A DNA stretch of 64,000 nt from DASRDZ01 sp035569495 (lineage in GTDB: Bacteria; Chloroflexota; Dormibacteria; Aeolococcales; Aeolococcaceae): positions 478,118 to 542,117 of the forward strand of contig DATMMX010000011.1 of NCBI GenBank assembly GCA_035569495.1, read 5' to 3'. The notes under the pieces were generated by a model. The model did not search any database. It worked only from the letters and a program-made list of their open reading frames with translations, and was not told the origin of the DNA. The position numbers and the translations under genes are program-made. This document shows, in pieces, positions 16,494-25,806 of the stretch; the stretch's first letter is position 1; every line of letters begins with the position of its first letter.

Positions 16494-17315
16494 TCAGTAC
16501 ATCAGCGTGGCAAGGCTGGCGACCTGCTCGAAGCCGAGCCGGTCGTAGACCCGCCGCGCGGGCACGTTGTAGTGGTTGACGTAGAGCGTGCAGTGCGGCA
16601 CGTCGTCGAGCACGGCGCGGGTGACGGCGGCCATGGCGGCGGTGCCGATGCCGCTGTTGCGCCGGTGCGGCGCGGTCCACACGCCCTGGATCTGCGCGGC
16701 GTCGGGCGTCCAGGCGCTCAGCTCAGCTTTGAAGACGACCTCGTCGCCCTCGGTCCACACCCAGCTCCAGCCGCGCTGGATCAGCGTGCCCATGCGAGTG
16801 CGCCAGCCGGCGGGGTCGATGGCCAGGGGGTCGACGCCCATCTCCTCGCGGTGCATGTCGGCGGCGGCGACGGTGAGGCGTTCGAGGTCGTCCGCCGTGC
16901 CCCTGCGGACACCGGTGTCGGTGGGCGGGGGGACGTGGGCGCGGTCGAGGACCAGCAGCGGCTGCGGGTCGCGCAGCTCGCGGAGCGCGGGCGCGGGATG
17001 CCTGGCGGCGTGCAGCGCCAGCACCTGGGCGCGCGGGCCGACCAGCATGCGCGGCGGCTGCTGGCGGCTCAGCGCCTCGGCGAGACGGTCGACGTCGTCG
17101 AGGTCGGGGATCCAGGGGACCACCAGCGGGCCGCCAAGCAGCACCGCCTTGAGCTGCCCGCGATCCGCGCCGTCGACACCCCACCACTGGCCCGCGAGCC
17201 CGGCCAGACGCAGCTCGCTGCGCAGGTAGACGTTCTGCAGCCGGTCCGCGTCGAGCAGCGCGGCGATGGCCGGGGCGTCCTCGGGAGTCAGGCGGCGCAG
17301 TGCGGTGGAGATCAC
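16494..17315 (-). CDS. DUF4081-GNAT N-acetyltransferase
   Basis: 273 residues in two parts: an N-terminal domain (ALRRLTPEDAPAIAALLDADRLQNVYLRSELR) of the DUF4081 type and a C-terminal GNAT domain with the acetyl-CoA pyrophosphate loop IQGVWTAPHRRNSGIGTAAMAAVTRAVL and the strand HCTLYVNHYNVPARRVYDRLGFEQV. It transfers an acetyl group to an unknown amine. GTG start with TACGAT (17326-17331) 10 nt upstream; it is divergent from the DAHP synthase gene with about 75 nt between the two starts. Confidence 0.87.
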   Translation of the reverse strand: MISTALRRLTPEDAPAIAALLDADRLQNVYLRSELRLAGLAGQWWGVDGADRGQLKAVLLGGPLVVPWIPDLDDVDRLAEALSRQQPPRMLVGPRAQVLALHAARHPAPALRELRDPQPLLVLDRAHVPPPTDTGVRRGTADDLERLTVAAADMHREEMGVDPLAIDPAGWRTRMGTLIQRGWSWVWTEGDEVVFKAELSAWTPDAAQIQGVWTAPHRRNSGIGTAAMAAVTRAVLDDVPHCTLYVNHYNVPARRVYDRLGFEQVASLATLMY

Positions 17316-17325
17316 AGCGCCTCCG

Positions 17326-17383
17326 ATCGTAGGCCGCGGCGACCGCGTGGTGCAGGGGGCGCCTGCCGGTGCGCAGCTACCAT
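17326..17383. promoter_or_regulatory. divergent promoter region with two leaderless-type -10 hexamers
   Basis: On the minus strand TACGAT (17326-17331) is 10 nt before the GNAT GTG; on the plus strand TACCAT (17378-17383) is 7 nt before the DAHP synthase ATG. The two transcripts would start back to back and neither gene has a clear Shine-Dalgarno element. Confidence 0.45.
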
Positions 17384-17390
17384 TGCGGCC

Positions 17391-18422
17391 ATGCTCATCC
17401 TGATGCACGCCCACGCCACCCGGGCGGAGATCGACGTGGTGATGTCGCACGTCCGCGAGCATGGCTACGATCCCATCGAGCTGCCGGGGGCGGATCGCAT
17501 CGCCATCGGCGTGCTCGGCTCGCACCCCGCGTCGATCCGCGACAACGTGGTCGGGCTGCCGGGTGTCGTCGACGCCATCCCGGTGTCGAAGCCGTACAAG
17601 ATGGTCGGGCTGGAGTGGCATCCGGCACGCACCGTGGTGCAGGTGGGGCCCGCTTCCTTTGGCGGTTCTGAGTTCTGCGTGGCGGCGGGACCATGCGCAA
17701 TCGAGGGTTCGGCGCAGATGCTCACGTGCGCGCGCGGGGTGCGTGCGTCAGGGGCGCTGATGCTGCGCGGCGGGGCGTACAAGCCGCGCACGTCGCCGTA
17801 TGCGTTTCGCGGGTTGGGGGTTGCGGGCCTGGAGCTGCTCGCCGAGGCGCGCGCCGAGACCGGCCTGCCGGTGGTCACCGAGGTGTTGACGCCGTCGGAG
17901 GTCGAGGTCGTCGCCGAATGGGCGGACATGCTCCAGGTGGGCACGCGCAACGCGCAGAACTTCGCCCTGCTGGAGGCGGTGGGGCAGGCGGGCAAGCCGG
18001 TGCTCTTGAAGCGGGGCATGAGCAACACCGTCGAGGAATGGCTGCTGTCCGCGGAATACGTGCTGTCGCAGGGCAATCCGGATGTGGTGCTGTGTGAGCG
18101 GGGGATCCGCTCGTTCGAGACGGCGACGCGGAATACGCTGGACCTGTCCGCGGTGCCGCTGGTGCGGTCGCTGTCGCACCTGCCCATCGTGGTCGACCCG
18201 TCGCACGCGACGGGGCACCGTCACCTGGTTGCGCCGATGGCGCTGGCAGCGCTGGCCTGTGGGGCAGATGGGCTGCTCATCGAGGTGCACCCGCAGCCCG
18301 ACGAGGCACTGTCGGACGGGGCGCAGTCGCTGACGCTGGAGCAGTTCGGGACATTGATGGCCGAATTGCGGCGCATCGCGCCGGCGGTGGGGCGGGAGAT
18401 GCCGGCGGTGGCGGTGGGCTGA
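17391..18422 (+). CDS. aroF: 3-deoxy-7-phosphoheptulonate (DAHP) synthase, AroF/AroAbeta type
   Basis: 343 residues. An N-terminal ferredoxin-like regulatory domain (about 1-70) precedes the barrel with CVAAGPCAIEG, LRGGAYKPRTSPYAFRGLG, LQVGTRNAQNFALLEAVG, VLLKRGMSNTVEEWLLSAEY and PIVVDPSHATGHR, all signatures of type I-beta DAHP synthases. It condenses phosphoenolpyruvate with erythrose 4-phosphate, the entry to the shikimate pathway. The N-terminal domain is where feedback inhibitors bind in this subfamily. Confidence 0.95.
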   Translation: MLILMHAHATRAEIDVVMSHVREHGYDPIELPGADRIAIGVLGSHPASIRDNVVGLPGVVDAIPVSKPYKMVGLEWHPARTVVQVGPASFGGSEFCVAAGPCAIEGSAQMLTCARGVRASGALMLRGGAYKPRTSPYAFRGLGVAGLELLAEARAETGLPVVTEVLTPSEVEVVAEWADMLQVGTRNAQNFALLEAVGQAGKPVLLKRGMSNTVEEWLLSAEYVLSQGNPDVVLCERGIRSFETATRNTLDLSAVPLVRSLSHLPIVVDPSHATGHRHLVAPMALAALACGADGLLIEVHPQPDEALSDGAQSLTLEQFGTLMAELRRIAPAVGREMPAVAVG

Positions 18423-18425
18423 GGC

Positions 18426-18731
18426 TCAGGCCTCGTCGAGCAGGCGGAGGCAGTCCTGGCCGGAGATCTGCCAGCGGCGGCCGCCGTCCCGCCGGGCTTT
18501 GAGGAGCTTCTTGGCGGCCAGCGTGCGGACGCGTGCTTCTTTCATGCCGAGTAGGTCCGCGGCTTTCTGGACGCTGATCCAGGCGTCGCGCTGTTGCGGT
18601 TCTTCCTGCGAGGTGGCGAGCGCATCGACGATGTGACTGGCTCGGACCAGTGCGCCGACCATCGTGTCGAGTTGCGCCGCCAGCGCGTCGCTCTTGCTTG
18701 CGGGTTGTGGGTCACCGGCTGCGTGGCACAC
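18426..18731 (-). CDS. excisionase-like helix-turn-helix protein
   Basis: 101 residues. The C-terminal half carries WISVQKAADLLGMKEARVRTLAAKKLLKARRDGGRRW, the MerR/excisionase-type winged helix-turn-helix, after a helical N-terminus (ALAAQLDTMVGALVRASHIVDAL). I chose the GTG at 18729-18731 because AGGAGG (18737-18742) lies 5 nt before it; a GTG at 18764 would add 11 residues and leave the Shine-Dalgarno inside the gene. It sits opposite a second protein of the same design at 19051 with an AT-richer spacer between them. Confidence 0.7.
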   Translation of the reverse strand: MCHAAGDPQPASKSDALAAQLDTMVGALVRASHIVDALATSQEEPQQRDAWISVQKAADLLGMKEARVRTLAAKKLLKARRDGGRRWQISGQDCLRLLDEA

Positions 18732-19050
18732 GCTGGCCTCCTCGTTCGTTGCCGCACGCGGCACAGTGCGTGCGGCTGCGGGAGGTCAGTCTAGCGTAGT
18801 CACTCTTTCCGCGCCAGTCCGCGAGAATCCCTTGTCCAGTAATGGTTTACCGGCTATTGGTGAGGGCGACATTGGATGTTGTTCCTAGACACATGAGCCG
18901 CGATGGCGTCCCGGTCGTCGAGGCAGAGCGCAGCGGTGCAGACATTTTTGCTGGCGCAAACAATCGACTGCTATATTCGCGCCGCGATGATGCTCGTCGG
19001 CTACGTGAGAGGTCTTTGTGTTGGCGTCCACTTGACAGGGGGAACATTGG
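18732..19050. other. AT-richer divergent intergenic region, no convincing gene
   Basis: About 320 nt between two divergent helix-turn-helix genes, with lower GC than the flanks. A plus-strand promoter is plausible: TTGCTG at 18948-18953, 18-nt spacer, TATATT at 18972-18977. A 75-codon open frame at 18842 shows no recognisable features and overlaps the next start. Confidence 0.4.
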
Positions 19051-19470
19051 GTGGCGCGTGACCCGCTGATCGACGAATTGATCGCTGAAATCGACCAGGC
19101 ACTCGCCGCAGCAAGGGCGGCGCGGAGGATCGTCGCGGAGATCGCAAAAGGTGAACGCGCCGTGGAGAAAGCGCGAGGACGCGCAGCACAGGATCCACCC
19201 GGAGCCGATGTCTCGCGAACGCTGCGGTTTTCCGGGATGACGATTCACGAGGCCGCCGCAACCCTTGGTGTCAGCAACGAGAGAGTTCGGGTGATGCTGC
19301 AGAAACGCCAACTCATTGGCGTGAAATTCGCCGGCAGCGTCGGCTGGCGGGTGGCACGCGACAGCGTTGCGTTGGTTGCCGCCCAGTGGGCAGAGCAGCG
19401 CCGCGGGCGATGGGCGCCCCCGGCCGGGTCGACCGCACGCCGCCCGCGGCCGGACCGGCGTTCCGACTGA
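19051..19470 (+). CDS. excisionase-like helix-turn-helix protein
   Basis: 139 residues: a helical N-terminus (LIDELIAEIDQALAAARAARRIVAEI) then the DNA-binding segment MTIHEAAATLGVSNERVRVMLQKRQLIGVKFAGSVGWRV, whose spacing mirrors the protein encoded divergently at 18731, and a basic, Arg-rich tail. GTG start with GGGGG about 7 nt upstream. The repeated coiled-helix plus excisionase-type layout suggests two related DNA-binding proteins that share control of the spacer. No integrase or phage gene is adjacent. Confidence 0.68.
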   Translation: MARDPLIDELIAEIDQALAAARAARRIVAEIAKGERAVEKARGRAAQDPPGADVSRTLRFSGMTIHEAAATLGVSNERVRVMLQKRQLIGVKFAGSVGWRVARDSVALVAAQWAEQRRGRWAPPAGSTARRPRPDRRSD

Positions 19471-19534
19471 GCGCGCGACGGCGACGCTGGGGCATCATTG
19501 GGCCCCAGCACTCACAGTCGAAGGGACCGCCGTG

Positions 19535-19939
19535 ATGAATGAGTTCACCAGCTTCGAGGACTTCTTTCCGCACTACGTCGGCGAGCACTCCAAGGCGGCG
19601 ACGCGCTGGATGCACTTCGCCGGCACCCACCTGGGGGTGGCGCTGGGGACGGCGGGCGTCGCGCGGCGGCGGTGGGGGCTGCTGGCGGCGGCGCCGGTGG
19701 TGGCGTATGGGATGGCCTGGTTCAGCCACTTCGTGATCGAGGGCAACAAGCCCGCGACCTTTGGGCATCCGGCGTGGTCGCTGCGGGGCGACTGGACGAT
19801 GCTCGGCATGATGTGGACCGGGCGCGACGCCGATCTGGGCAGCATGGCGGACGAGAACAAGCGCGAGCGTGTGGCGGGTGCGGCGACGGGCATGGAGAGC
19901 CCGGAGCGGGCGCTGGAGCCGGTCGCGGCGCGGAGCTAG
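19535..19939 (+). CDS. DUF962 (Mpo1-like) family protein
   Basis: 134 residues. FTSFEDFFPHYVGEHSKAATRWMHFAGTHLGVAL and WFSHFVIEGNKPATFGHPAWSLRGDW are the conserved DUF962 blocks; the histidines in them match the metal ligands of yeast Mpo1, a membrane dioxygenase of fatty-acid alpha-oxidation. Short hydrophobic segments at residues 28-62 fit membrane association. ATG at 19535 chosen; a GTG one codon upstream is possible. The stop overlaps the convergent S51-type gene by 4 nt. The enzymatic role in this organism is inference. Confidence 0.8.
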   Translation: MNEFTSFEDFFPHYVGEHSKAATRWMHFAGTHLGVALGTAGVARRRWGLLAAAPVVAYGMAWFSHFVIEGNKPATFGHPAWSLRGDWTMLGMMWTGRDADLGSMADENKRERVAGAATGMESPERALEPVAARS

Positions 19940-21204
19940 GCGCCGAACCCGGCCGGCAGCTCCCAGTCGGTGCCGGACGGGGTGTCCTTGATCTCGACGC
20001 CGATGCGCAGCAGCGAGTCGCGCAGGGCGTCGGCGTCGGCGAAGCGCCGCTCGTCGCGGGCGGTGCGGCGCAGGTCGAGCACCGACTCGACGAACGGGGC
20101 GACCATGGCGCGCGGGTCGCGGGCGCCGAGGCGGGCCATGTCGGCGAGACGCACCAGCATGCTGCGGATCAGCGCCCGCGCCCGGTCCATCTCGTCGGTG
20201 GCGAAGGTCTCGCGGGACCACTCCCACAGGTGGGCGTCGAGGTCGAGGAGGGCCGCCTGGGCGGCGTCGACGTCGGCGGCGGCGACGGCGGCGTCGAAGC
20301 GGTCGCGACGTTCGGCGACGCCATCGGCGAACGGGTTGGCGGCGGGAGCGGCCACCGGAAGGGGCGCGGACGTCGCGCGCGAAGCGCTGTGCGATCCGGT
20401 GTCCTGCGCCGCCGAGCGCAGCACGTCGAGCGCCACCACCGACCCCGCCTCGACACGCCGCTCGCAGCCATGATGCCGCAGGGTCACGCCGCCGTTGCCG
20501 CGCACCGTCGCCTGCTCGGCGTCGAGGTCGATCACCAGCGCGGTGTGCTCGTCGACGCCGAGCACGAAGGCGTCCTCCGGCATCATCTCCTCGAGGATGC
20601 GCAGCCGCCGCTCCCCCATGTAGCAGTGCGACGTGTCGTGCGTGCCGCCCTCGGCGTTGTTGTAGTGCGGCACCACCGCCGCGTTGATGCCAGCCGTGGC
20701 AAGAACGTCCAACCCGTCGAGCCAGTGGGGATCGGCACCCACCTTGTAGATCTCGTACACCGGCAGCGCGACGACTCCCAGCGTCGCCGCGGCGGCCGAG
20801 GCAAACACCAGGCAACCACCGTCACGCAGCTTGTCGGCGAGCAGCGACGGAAGCGCGCTGTCCGACCACTGCCGCAGCGCGTAGGAGGGGCTGCCCGGCC
20901 CGGAGAACACGTACGACGCCGCCCGCACCCGCGCCAGCATCGTCTCGTAGTCGCCCCCCGCGGCCCACGGCGCCCCGCGATACGACGCCACGGCAACCTC
21001 GCGCCGCACGTTCTCCCGAAAATAGCTCAGCGCCTTGGCCGCGATCTCCGCGGCGTTCTCCTGGAACCCGAACGGGGTGTCGAGCATCACCGCCGCGACC
21101 GGCGGCGGATCGAGGCGCGCGAACAGGTCGGCGTGCACCGACGTCATGGTGGGGCTGGTCTCGCCTGATCCCATGATGGCGAGCAGCCGGACGGAGGCTG
21201 GCAT
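19936..21204 (-). CDS. S51-type peptidase domain fused to a CysRS-like C-terminal domain
   Basis: 422 residues. Residues 1-240 match the peptidase E/cyanophycinase (S51, class I glutamine amidotransferase-like) fold: LLAIMGSGETSPTM, YVFSGPGSPSYALRQW, a candidate nucleophile Ser in VFASAAAATLG, VVPHYNNAEGG and FVLGVDEHTAL. A linker leads to about 130 residues resembling the C-terminal region of cysteinyl-tRNA synthetase: VESVLDLRRTARDERRFADADALRDSLLRIGVEIKDT, then PSGTDWEL. The combined function is unknown. The ATG at 21202-21204 has CACAAT 7 nt upstream. Confidence 0.82.
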   Translation of the reverse strand: MPASVRLLAIMGSGETSPTMTSVHADLFARLDPPPVAAVMLDTPFGFQENAAEIAAKALSYFRENVRREVAVASYRGAPWAAGGDYETMLARVRAASYVFSGPGSPSYALRQWSDSALPSLLADKLRDGGCLVFASAAAATLGVVALPVYEIYKVGADPHWLDGLDVLATAGINAAVVPHYNNAEGGTHDTSHCYMGERRLRILEEMMPEDAFVLGVDEHTALVIDLDAEQATVRGNGGVTLRHHGCERRVEAGSVVALDVLRSAAQDTGSHSASRATSAPLPVAAPAANPFADGVAERRDRFDAAVAAADVDAAQAALLDLDAHLWEWSRETFATDEMDRARALIRSMLVRLADMARLGARDPRAMVAPFVESVLDLRRTARDERRFADADALRDSLLRIGVEIKDTPSGTDWELPAGFGA

Positions 21205-21248
21205 CGTGCCTATTGTGCCGCGCGGCGCCGGACCGACCGAACCACGCC

Positions 21249-22709
<1,461 letters not shown>

Positions 22710-22760
22710 GGCAAGCACCTCACCTTCGTCGTCCGCCGTCGGGAAAAGACCTGGGCGGGC

Positions 22761-22766
22761 TATTGT
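22761..22766 (+). promoter_or_regulatory. putative -10 (TATTGT) for the DUF3465 gene
   Basis: TATTGT is 7 nt before the ATG at 22774, in the short spacer divergent from the aldehyde dehydrogenase gene. Confidence 0.4.
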
Positions 22767-22773
22767 CCGCCTC

Positions 22774-23178
22774 ATGCACGTCGTCGCGTTGCGCGGGCTG
22801 GTGGTGGGGCTGCTCTGCGCCGTGGTGGTCGCGTGCGGCGACCCGCAGGTGGACAACGGCGCGGTGGCGTCGGCGATCGCCGCGGCGCAGACCGTCGAGG
22901 TGACCGTGCAGGGACGCGTGGTGGCGACGCTCAGCGACGGCAACGGGACGGACGGTCCGCACCAGCGCTTCCGGGTCGACCTCGGCGGTGGCGTTCTGGT
23001 CGAGATCGACCACAACCTGACGCTGGCGCCACGCGTGCCGCTGCACGACGGTGACACCGTCACTGTGCACGGTGAGTTCGCGCCGGACCCCGGGCACCCG
23101 GTGATCCACTACACGCATCACGCCACCGGCCGCCACGAGGGCGGCTGGATCACCCTCAACGGCCAGCAGTACTCATAG
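22774..23178 (+). CDS. DUF3465 lipoprotein
   Basis: 134 residues. A signal peptide ends in the lipobox VVVACGD (Cys21), so the protein is a predicted membrane lipoprotein. The rest matches DUF3465: HQRFRVDLGGGVLVEIDHNLTLAPRV, GDTVTVHGEF and HPVIHYTHHATGRHEGGWI, a small OB-like beta barrel of unknown role. The ATG fits a leaderless transcript from TATTGT at 22761. Its stop overlaps the end of the convergent SDR gene by 6 nt. Confidence 0.85.
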   Translation: MHVVALRGLVVGLLCAVVVACGDPQVDNGAVASAIAAAQTVEVTVQGRVVATLSDGNGTDGPHQRFRVDLGGGVLVEIDHNLTLAPRVPLHDGDTVTVHGEFAPDPGHPVIHYTHHATGRHEGGWITLNGQQYS

Positions 23179-23934
23179 CGGCGGCCTGACGCCCTCCGCG
23201 CCCGGGGTGCGCGGCCCGGGCACGTTGGGGAAGCGGAACTCGACCGGCTCGCGCCCCGGCTGCACCGCGTAGCACGCGCCCGGCCTGCGCTCGCGCAGCG
23301 CCAGCAGCACCGCATCGGCGATGTCCTCCGCGCGCAGCATGGGAAATCCCGCGTCGCGGAGCACGGTGGCGTCGTCGCCGATCAGCGGTGTCTCCACGAT
23401 GCCGGGGCAGACCGCCGCGATGTGGATGCCGGCGGCGTTGAGCTGCGTGCCCAGCGATCGCACCAGCCCGACCACCGCGTGCTTGCTCGCCGTGTAGATG
23501 GGGTCGTGGTCGAAGGCGACGATGCCGGCCAGGGAGGCGGTGGCGACGATCTGGCCGCTGCCACGCGGACGCATCGCCCGCACCGCCTCGCGCACACCGA
23601 AGACGACGCCGTCGACGTTGACGCGCATGATCCGGCGGTACTGCTCGTCGGTCAGCTCGGCGATGTCGTGCTCGCCGGTGAGCACGCCGGCGTTGAGGTA
23701 GGCGACGTCGAGCGGCCCGAGCTGCTGCTCGACGCGCTGCACGATGCCCGGCCAGGCGGCGGGATCGCCGACGTCGGCGACGACGTGCAGATCCGAGGGG
23801 TCGTCGCCCCTCGGCTCCGCCAGGTCGACAGCGGCGACGCGCGCGCCCTCCGCCTTGAGCCGGCCGACCGTGGCCAGGCCGATGCCCGAGGCGCCGCCCG
23901 TGACCAGGGCGACCCTGCCGTCCAGTGCTGCCAT
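23173..23934 (-). CDS. short-chain dehydrogenase/reductase (SDR)
   Basis: 253 residues, classical SDR length. The cofactor motif VTGGASGIGLATV, the structural YLNAGVL (NAG) motif, the catalytic Ser in IVATASLAG and the YTASK active-site Tyr/Lys pair are all present; the C-terminus ends with a Pro-rich PNVPGPRTPG tail. The acidic residue after strand 2 (AAVDLAE) favours NAD(H). Substrate unknown. A good ribosome-binding site (AGGAGAG) precedes the ATG. Confidence 0.9.
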   Translation of the reverse strand: MAALDGRVALVTGGASGIGLATVGRLKAEGARVAAVDLAEPRGDDPSDLHVVADVGDPAAWPGIVQRVEQQLGPLDVAYLNAGVLTGEHDIAELTDEQYRRIMRVNVDGVVFGVREAVRAMRPRGSGQIVATASLAGIVAFDHDPIYTASKHAVVGLVRSLGTQLNAAGIHIAAVCPGIVETPLIGDDATVLRDAGFPMLRAEDIADAVLLALRERRPGACYAVQPGREPVEFRFPNVPGPRTPGAEGVRPPL

Positions 23935-24001
23935 GTGGCTCTCCTTTCCTTGCCTGCTCCGGCGCTGCGGCGACTGGCAAGGATGGCAGACTGTCCTGCC
24001 G

Positions 24002-24796
24002 ATGAGCAGTGCAGGACGCGTCGTGCTGGGGCGCTACCGCGGGCTGGTGGCGCCCGACGTGGAATCCGACTTCGAGTACGGCGGCTTCCCCCTGCCCGAC
24101 GGCTCCTTCTGGCGCTACCGCGAGCCCGACGCCACGGTGGTCGTCGAGCATGACAAGCTGCGCGTCACCGCCGTGCCGCTGACCCGCTCGCACGACCGCG
24201 TGCAGATCCTCGACAACGCCAAGAACATGTACTTCTCGCGGGCCCGCGTGCTGACGCCGGATTCGGGCGAGGTCTCGGTGGAGCTGGGCATGCGGGCGCG
24301 CGTCATGAGTGGGCGCGACGACGACCTGTACTCGGGATTCGTGTCGCTCAACCTGCTCGACTTCAACACCGGGCTGGCCTTCGACTGGTTCGTCGCCAAC
24401 CGTTCTGCGGCCACGGTGTACGCGCGGCTGCGCTTTCCCGGCGTGCCACCGGCCGAGGACGAGAACCAGGAGCGGCCGCGCTACTTCTGCCTGTTCAACC
24501 AGCCGGCGGCGGTGACCACAGCGCCCGGCGAATGGCATCGCTACCGCATCGCCTACGACAAGTCCGCCGCGACATTGCGGTTCCATTTCGACGGCGTCGA
24601 GGTCGACACGTACCACGACGTTCCGGTCGCAATGGACCAATTCCTGGTGGCGCTGGGCATCATGACCGAGAAGCCGATGGGCGGGGGCGGCTCGGTGTCG
24701 CTGTTCGGCCAGGGCGTGATCGCCGAGTACACCGAGGTGACCGTCGAGGGCGCGGCCGGGGTGCGGCCGCCGGGCCGGGCCGCCGGGCAGGGATAA
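24002..24796 (+). CDS. hypothetical beta-sandwich-like protein
   Basis: 264 residues without signal peptide. Rich in aromatic strand segments (FEYGGFPLPDGSFWRYRE, MYFSRARVLTP, YSGFVSLNLLDFNTGLAFDWFV, EWHRYRIAYD) resembling concanavalin-like jelly-roll proteins, but no catalytic motif is recognised. It lies 12 nt before trpS on the same strand, so they may be co-transcribed. The start at 24002 gives MSSAGRVVLGRY; longer in-frame readings overlap the SDR gene region and are less likely. Confidence 0.65.
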   Translation: MSSAGRVVLGRYRGLVAPDVESDFEYGGFPLPDGSFWRYREPDATVVVEHDKLRVTAVPLTRSHDRVQILDNAKNMYFSRARVLTPDSGEVSVELGMRARVMSGRDDDLYSGFVSLNLLDFNTGLAFDWFVANRSAATVYARLRFPGVPPAEDENQERPRYFCLFNQPAAVTTAPGEWHRYRIAYDKSAATLRFHFDGVEVDTYHDVPVAMDQFLVALGIMTEKPMGGGGSVSLFGQGVIAEYTEVTVEGAAGVRPPGRAAGQG

Positions 24797-24807
24797 TCCG
24801 TAGCTCC

Positions 24808-25797
24808 ATGCGCATCTTCTCGGGCATCCAGTCGACCGGCGCCAAGCACATCGGCAACTACAGCGGCGGCTTCCGCCAGTACGCCGTCACCCAGGAGCTG
24901 GGCGAGGCCTTCTTCTGCGTCGTCGACCTGCACTCGATCACCGTCGACTACCAGCCGGCCGACCTGCGCGAGCGCAGCCTCGACCTGGTGGCCATGCTGG
25001 TCGCCACCGGGATCGACCCGGAGCGCTCGGTGGTCTTCCTGCAGTCACACAACCGCGCCCACGCCGAGGGCGCGTGGCTGCTCAGCGCGGTGGCCACCTT
25101 CGGCGAGCTGCGCCGCATGACCCAGTTCAAGGACAAGTCGGAGGGGCAGTCGACGGTGTCCGCCGGCCTGTTCACCTACCCGGTGCTGATGGCGGCCGAC
25201 ATCCTGCTCTACCAGACCGACGTGGTCCCGGTCGGCGAGGACCAGCGCCAGCACCTGGAGCTGGCCCGCGACGTCGCCGAGCGGTTCAACGGACGCTTCG
25301 GTGAGACCTTCCGCGTCCCCCAGGCGCGCATCCCCGAGTCGGGCGCGCGGATCATGGACCTGCAGGAGCCGACGCGGAAGATGTCGACCACCAACGGCAC
25401 GCCCCAGGGCACCGTCTACATGCTCGACCCGCCCGACGTGGTGGGCAAGAAGTTTCGGACAGCCGTGACCGATTCCGGCCGCGAGGTGCGCCGCGGCGAC
25501 GACAAGCCGGGGGTCACCAACCTCATCGAGATCATGGCCATGGCCACCGGGGAGCCCATGGACGCCATCGAATCCCGTTACGGGGGCTCGGGATACGGCA
25601 CCTTCAAGGACGCCGTCGCCGGCTCCGTGATCGAGCTGCTCACCCCCATCCAGGCCCGCTACGCCGAGCTGCGCGGCGACCGGGCCGAGCTGGACCGCAT
25701 CCTCGCCCACGGCGCCGAGCGCGCCCGCGCCGCCTCCGCCCCGACCCTCGCGGCGATGTACGAGCGCATGGGCTTCGTCTCTCCGCCGCGGCAGTAG
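24808..25797 (+). CDS. trpS: tryptophanyl-tRNA synthetase
   Basis: 329 residues, standard for bacterial TrpRS. FSGIQSTGAKHIGNYSGG holds the HIGH-type motif (HIGN, residues 14-17), YPVLMAADILLYQTDVVPVGEDQRQHLELARDVAERF is the TrpRS signature, and the KMSKS loop appears as RKMSTTNG. It charges tRNA-Trp with tryptophan. The ATG at 24808 puts the usual MRIFSGIQ start at the N-terminus; GATAAT at 24792-24797 is a possible -10. Confidence 0.96.
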   Translation: MRIFSGIQSTGAKHIGNYSGGFRQYAVTQELGEAFFCVVDLHSITVDYQPADLRERSLDLVAMLVATGIDPERSVVFLQSHNRAHAEGAWLLSAVATFGELRRMTQFKDKSEGQSTVSAGLFTYPVLMAADILLYQTDVVPVGEDQRQHLELARDVAERFNGRFGETFRVPQARIPESGARIMDLQEPTRKMSTTNGTPQGTVYMLDPPDVVGKKFRTAVTDSGREVRRGDDKPGVTNLIEIMAMATGEPMDAIESRYGGSGYGTFKDAVAGSVIELLTPIQARYAELRGDRAELDRILAHGAERARAASAPTLAAMYERMGFVSPPRQ

Positions 25798-25806
25798 AGA
25801 ACCGGC

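Noticed and set aside
18842..19069. 75-codon open frame between the two helix-turn-helix genes
   Set aside because: It overlaps the start of the gene at 19051, covers the best promoter in the spacer and has no recognisable features.
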